Origin: Coniella vitis
Taxonomy: Eukaryota; Ascomycota; Sordariomycetes; Diaporthales; Schizoparmaceae
Assembly: GCA_011317545.1 (NCBI GenBank)
Contig: WUJK01000007.1
Span: 1,054,001 to 1,118,000, forward strand
DNA: 64,000 nucleotides
Reading direction: 5' to 3'
A program made the translations under genes and the position numbers. The notes under the pieces are model-generated. The model saw nothing but the letters and a program-made list of their open reading frames with translations. It was not told where the DNA came from and searched no databases. Positions 59,342-64,000 of this stretch are shown here, one piece after another (the stretch's first letter is position 1; each line of letters opens with the position of its first letter).

Positions 59342-60736
59342 ATGACCGGCGAACGCAGATCTGCCCGCCAGGCAGAGCGCACGCCTGTCCCCGAGGCAAA
59401 GGCCAGCGCGAGTGCCAGCAGCTCCCAGCGCGAGGGTCTCGACCGTCGCAGGGCCTTTGCGCCTCCTGCTGCCGAGTCCCCCGAGGAAAAGATTCAGACT
59501 CTGCTCAAGTTGCCTGGATTCTTGTGGGAGAAGGACCTTCACTGGTAAGTCATATGCATTTTCCGTACTGTTTCTTTCTTCTCCTTATCTGAAACGATCT
59601 CAACGCGTAATGGACTCGTGGTGGAGGCACGTGTTCCGGTTGCGAGGTTGCCTGTTCAACAGGGCAATACGCTCATTCTTTTTCATGCGTTTGACATTCG
59701 TGCACTCCGATTATATCTGACCACCGAACTTATGCTTTTCTCAGGGTCTTCCCCCGTGACAACCGCCACATCTTGCGCATGCTTGGCGTCGAAGTTCCCC
59801 ACGGTCCCAGCGCATGGCGCCCTGCCGACAACCAGCAGATGTGCACCGCTCGCGTCGCCGACATCATTGACACCTGCAATGATGAATGGCTTGACAACTG
59901 GCAAGAGTGTGCCATGACCGCCGCATTCTGGGACGCAGCCACAGAGCGCCTCTTGTGCCTCAACCGGTGGTGGAACCACATGGCTCCCAACCCGCAGCAG
60001 GTCTACAAGATTGTCATGACCTACACCGCTCGCTGGGACGCCAAAGGCCAGGGTGTTGTCAAGGACGGAGACGAATGGGGCTTCCTGTTGGGCGAGCTGA
60101 CTTGGGGCGATCGCAAGGCAGAAATCGACCCAGACTGGTTTGCAAAGCCTTGGGTAGGCGAAACTCCCTTTTATTTTTGTTACCTGGTTACTTGGCTTGT
60201 TGTCTATGGGATGACTACTGAAGCTAACATGTTGCTGCGACACTCGACAGAATTATTGGCGCGCTTAGAACGCCGCCTCGGATTTCTTTGAGTATTGCAA
60301 TGATACAGAGAACGACTACGGTCCCATCCAGCCTCCTAAGAGCATGAACAAGAACGCTGCTGCTCGCTATGCCGGCTCACTTGGCGGACTGAGCACCGCG
60401 AAGAAGAATGGGGAGGGCGTTTCAAGCCCCGCTAACACACAGAACGCCGTCACTATTTACGGACCTCACCACGGTGACGATAGCGTCGCCGACTCGAAGG
60501 CGAAAGCCTCTGAGAGCTCTGTCCAGGCCGGTGGCAGCAAGCCCACTATCGTCAAGGACTCGGGTGAACCGGGCCGCCTGATGGTCGTTTTCCGCGGACT
60601 TGACCTCAAGGGCAAGGGAGTGGAGCAGATGGTCGACCCAGTCTCGGAACCTGCTCAGGAAGACGTGGACGCCTCGCTACATGATGAAGGTGTCCAGCTG
60701 CTCCAGACCGTCAGCCCGCTTGAGAAGGCCAACTGA
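59342..60736 (+). CDS. conserved-looking hypothetical protein, 359 residues, three exons
   Basis: Not recognised. Exons are 59342-59544, 59745-60153 and 60269-60736; introns 200 nt (donor GTAAGT, acceptor TTCTCAG) and 115 nt (donor GTAGGC, a GCTAAC branch-like site, acceptor GCGCTTAG). The N-terminus is charged, Ala/Ser-rich and likely disordered. The core (about residues 45-225) is dense in Trp and aromatic residues: LKLPGFLWEKDLHWVFPRDN, WLDNWQECAMTAAFWDAATE, LNRWWNHMAPNPQQVYKIVM, GELTWGDRKAEIDPDWFAKPW. This suggests a folded helical domain. The C-terminal 130 residues are polar. No signal peptide or membrane helix was seen. Strong splice signals and a clear composition break make it a real gene. 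The acceptor of intron 2 is chosen because it keeps the frame; CGACAG 18 bases upstream would not. Confidence 0.75.
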
Positions 60737-61709
60737 ACGCACGGTTCTACATCTTACACCTCGACAAGGTCGTAAAATCACGGTCTCTGTCGTCTGGGAC
60801 CGACCAGTCATTCAAGCCAGACGGGAAATGCGGGAAGAGAAGATAGGATAAGTTAGAAGGGCGCCAGCCACAAGCCTGGAACCTCCCTTGAACAAACAAT
60901 GAATGTATCTGGATCAGTGGATTGTAGCACCTTCAAAGTCAGAAAGATAGCCGTGAATCAACGCCATAATACATAGATCCATAGGCACTGGAACTCAGCA
61001 GTACTTAGGCGGAGCGAAGCTCAAGTACAACAAGATTAATAGGACAGGCTTCATTTCTGCAGAACATATGGGCGATGAGGTTTGTGGTGTTTTGAGAGCA
61101 CTTGCATTGCTTCACCTGCTGACTTCCAATTAAAAACGACAAGCTAGCAGGCTTGACAACGTTCACACATTCGTTGCCTTGTTTCAACTCATTCACTGGT
61201 TTTCCATATCGCCATCACACACAGCTGCCAAGCTTCCTATTCTAGATGTTTGCCTGACTGCCTGCCTGCCTGCCCGCCTGCTGCCTCCTGCTCGCTCCTT
61301 CCTCCCTAGAGCCCACTTTTGCATACCTCCTACTACCCTACCTCAAAGATCTATCTTTGGTATCCTCTCCAAGCTCCCGGGAATCTTTCGCCTCTCCAAC
61401 CACTTCAGCCATCCTGACATTTGATTGCCACGGCCTTTGCTTCCTCAATCCATCGCCTCCTCTTCGCACACAACTCTTGAGAGTCTCAATATCAGGAGAG
61501 AGTTATCAGTCCACAGCACGCAGCCAAGGTGTCGACGCGTCACGCTGTACCGCAAAAGCTACACAAGATCTGGCAAAAGCTCTGGTACGTCCGTCCGATA
61601 AGATTATTTTCAATGTGTTATACTAGCTACTACAACGCTACCAGACGTTTATGTGACTTAATCTTTCTCTCTCATCAAGTACTACATAGAATACCTGTCC
61701 ACTGCCACC
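60737..61709. other. intergenic region, promoter of the BTB-like gene
   Basis: No supported gene. From about 61180 to 61450 the plus strand is strongly pyrimidine-rich, with a TGCC-type short repeat (61256-61275) and many CCTC blocks, typical of promoters of filamentous ascomycetes. The start codon at 61710 is in a good context (GCCACCATGG). Confidence 0.55.
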
Positions 61710-63692
61710 ATGGCTTCTGGTGACGAAGGCTCGCCTCCAATGTCGCCGGCCAAAGCGGCAGACATACCACTTCCAGAGAGCAGGCCACTTACTCCGGCGC
61801 CTGAGGCTTCCAAAGATGGAATCTTCAAACTCCCTGTCCCAACCGTCGTGCAGAAGCTGGGTCGCTTGCCGCGGCTTCTGATGACCATTAACGACAATAC
61901 CGATCCATCAAACGAAACAGAGCATTTGGGAGATACTCTTGCAATGGTTGAAGCGAGTACTCAAGAGCCTGACGGAGAAGATGTGCCGCTTGAGCCATCC
62001 AACCCGACCATGCGGCCGTCCTTATCTGACGCTACGAGCAGTAACAATAACCAAGAAACTACCGGGGCAGCGCCACAGCTCCTTGACAACGATGAGAAGA
62101 TTCCATGCGATGATATCGATGAGGAAAGTCATGGATCCACTTCTCACAATGGGAATCTCGATAGAATTGCCACTCCCGGCAGTGATGACCAAGGTGGCTC
62201 AGTAACCGTTCGCATCAAAGAATCTGACCTGACCATGACTGAATCAATGGTGGAAACTTTCAGCACTGCGGCCACGATCAGATCGGGATTTTCGTCTACG
62301 GATGAGCTAGAAAAGGCTGATGGCAATGATCATGACGATGACAAAGGCTCGGCGAAACGTGCATCAGAGATTACGCTTGATTGCAAGACAGACACTGACA
62401 CTCAGTCATTCGCAACCGACAACGCTAGATGTGAGTATTCCCAGTGCAACTGCTGATGAACAGAGGAACGAGACTAATGAAGCCTGTTCTCAGGGGTTGA
62501 TCCTTTCGATAAGGAGAACAGTGGTTGCGTTGTCGACTGCTATTTCACCGCCGACAATGAGAAGCGGGCCTTGAGTCCGATTTCTGAGGTTGACGACTGC
62601 GTCAATATCAAATTCTCCAGTAACAGTGACCTCTATATCAAAGCCAAAGATTGCAGCGGCCGAGTTTACGTGTTTGAAGTCGATGCGGTCGCCATCGCTG
62701 CTTGCTCACCCGTTCTGGGCAAGATGGTATTTCAAACGCACACTCGCGGCAATCAAACCTCTTGGCTTTTCGAGCTGGATGATGACCCCTCCGCCCTCAA
62801 GTTCATGTTTTCCGTCTTCCACCTGTTGCTGCGCGCGCCTTTTCTCAGCAAAGAACCTAAGCCTGAGCACATTTACAGCATTCTACAAACATTCTCAAAA
62901 TACGCCGTCGAGGATAGGGTCATAGACCTTTGGGCGAGGACCTGGGTCGCAGGCTTTCGCAAAAGCATTTGCACAACAACGCTCAGCCAACTCAAGTGCC
63001 TTTCCATTGCACACAGACTGGGCGATTTTAAATCATTCAAGTCATGCATCCGCAACGTCGCTCATGAAGTGGAGTTGGATGATGATGGCGGCATGCACCT
63101 CAGCAGTGGCGAGACTATCCCACCGAATCTAGCAATCGAAATACGCGCAGTGCGTGACAAGGATCTCAACAGCATTCTGACTTGCCTACGGGATGCGTAC
63201 GACTTTCTGGCTGACCCGCACAACTTCTCGAAGCCTCGTTACTGCCTTTCTGTGGATCACCACAAAGAATGTAATCAGAAACTCCTTGGTTCGTTGCTGA
63301 GCAACCTGGTTGAGCAACAGCTCTGGCCTCTTCCTGACCCCCAAACCTACCGTGGGCGAGTTGGCGACCTGGTCAAAAAGGCGCAAAACATGGAAATTCG
63401 AGGACTCTATTTCCCAGGAATCAAGCCTCATGAGCAGCGCCACGGCCTTTGCAAAGTAGACCAGGATGATATGGCCAACAATATACTGGCGGGTAGGGCA
63501 TACTTGCCCATTTCAAGCGACGTAATCTTAACCATGTATCGAACTGGTCGGCGGATCGGGATCCATCAGGATGAAGAGGCCGAATACGAGGACTACCAGG
63601 CCATCTATCAGCATGCCGCTGATGACTACGAGGAGGAATTCTCCTCGCACTTGCGTACCTGGGACGATGACGATGATGCACACGGCCACTAA
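61710..63692 (+). CDS. BTB/POZ-like domain protein, 639 residues
   Basis: Exons are 61710-62430 and 62494-63692; a 63-nt intron (donor GTGAGT, ACTAATGA branch, acceptor TTCTCAG) joins NAR to WVDPFDKENSG. The N-terminal 240 residues are acidic and Ser/Thr/Pro-rich, probably disordered. A BTB-like region lies at about residues 290-370: D-LYIKAKDCSGRVYVFEVDA, VAIAACSPVLGKMVF, WLFELDDDPSALKFMFSVFH and the following helices (EHIYSILQTFSKYAVEDRV). This is the fungal class in which the DVTL opening has diverged. The part after residue 450 shows no known domain, and the protein ends in an acidic stretch (DDDDDAHGH). BTB proteins usually dimerise or bind cullin-3; neither is shown here. Confidence 0.75.
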
Positions 63693-64000
63693 GATCACTA
63701 TGGTCAAGTTAATGCCTCGGGAGCTTATCCATTCGGAGCAGATACACACTCGAATGCGTAGCTGTTGTTGAGTCACTCACCACTCACATTGGCCAGTAGA
63801 TCAGACAAGATAATATAAGTAAGCATTGAATCTTGAAAACTTGCTAGATGCGATTGCCGCTTGTAGATGGCTTGGATCACGTTCGATGTTGTAGGATTTG
63901 AAGCCCATGCTCACTCACATTCGACCCGGTCGCTGTGCTTCTTTGTAGTACGCTTACTTGAAGTCGTCGACGAAGTGGCTCACATGATAACGCCAACCCA
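63693..64000. other. 3' flank of the BTB-like gene
   Basis: 308 bases to the window edge, presumably 3' UTR and spacer. No gene is supported. Confidence 0.5.

Overview
The window looks like a chromosome segment of a filamentous ascomycete, probably a Sordariomycete and perhaps Hypocreales. Genes carry short spliceosomal introns (about 43-132 nt, GTRAGT-type donors, CTRAY-like branch points, YAG acceptors). The gene repertoire is fungal: a 14-helix MFS exporter, an AP-1-like bZIP factor, D-amino-acid oxidase, BLM10 and MON2. A 22.5 kb AT-rich island shows repeat-induced point mutation (RIP), which is specific to such fungi. No RNA gene or CRISPR array was seen. The species cannot be named from sequence alone.

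Left arm (1-35,019). The order is: a D-amino-acid oxidase cut by the window edge and carrying a frameshift (minus); a gene-poor stretch with long homopolymers; the proteasome activator BLM10 (minus, 3 exons); small uncertain genes at 12.6-16.3 kb; a DHA2-type MFS transporter (plus, 3 exons); a mitochondrial stomatin-like protein (minus); a small protein with a duplicated motif (plus); MON2 (minus, 4 exons), divergent from an MMS2-like ubiquitin E2 variant (plus, 4 exons); an LYR-motif protein (plus); and a bZIP transcription factor (minus, 3 exons). Most are housekeeping genes in protein turnover, Golgi/endosome traffic, DNA damage tolerance and mitochondria. They are not a biosynthetic cluster. 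Exon junctions were worked out by hand, and all joined reading frames close.

RIP island (35,025-57,560). This is one composite insertion. The outer element is a Copia-type LTR retrotransposon with 212/213 bp LTRs and a TGATT target-site duplication (TSD). Three insertions lie inside it: a short GC-normal solo LTR (TSD ATAGT), a 7.26 kb Gypsy chromovirus in plus orientation (TSD GAAGC), and a second copy of the same Gypsy family in minus orientation (4-bp TCTA repeat). All large copies are riddled with TAA/TAG codons. Read through those codons, gag, integrase, reverse transcriptase, RNase H and, in Gypsy, a chromodomain remain recognisable.

The most unusual signal is that both element families carry an accessory gene on the strand opposite to pol, between pol and the 3' LTR. 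The Gypsy one is apparently spliced and sits at the same place in both copies. The Copia one is a frame of about 514 codons ending in a coiled coil, split by the second Gypsy insertion. In both, every in-frame stop read was TAA or TAG, the products expected from RIP of CAA, CAG or TGG. The Gypsy copies also carry a Tf1-like self-priming signal at the LTR edge.

Right arm (57,566-64,000). A long intergenic region is followed by an unrecognised 359-residue protein gene (plus, 3 exons) and a BTB/POZ-like protein gene (plus, 2 exons).
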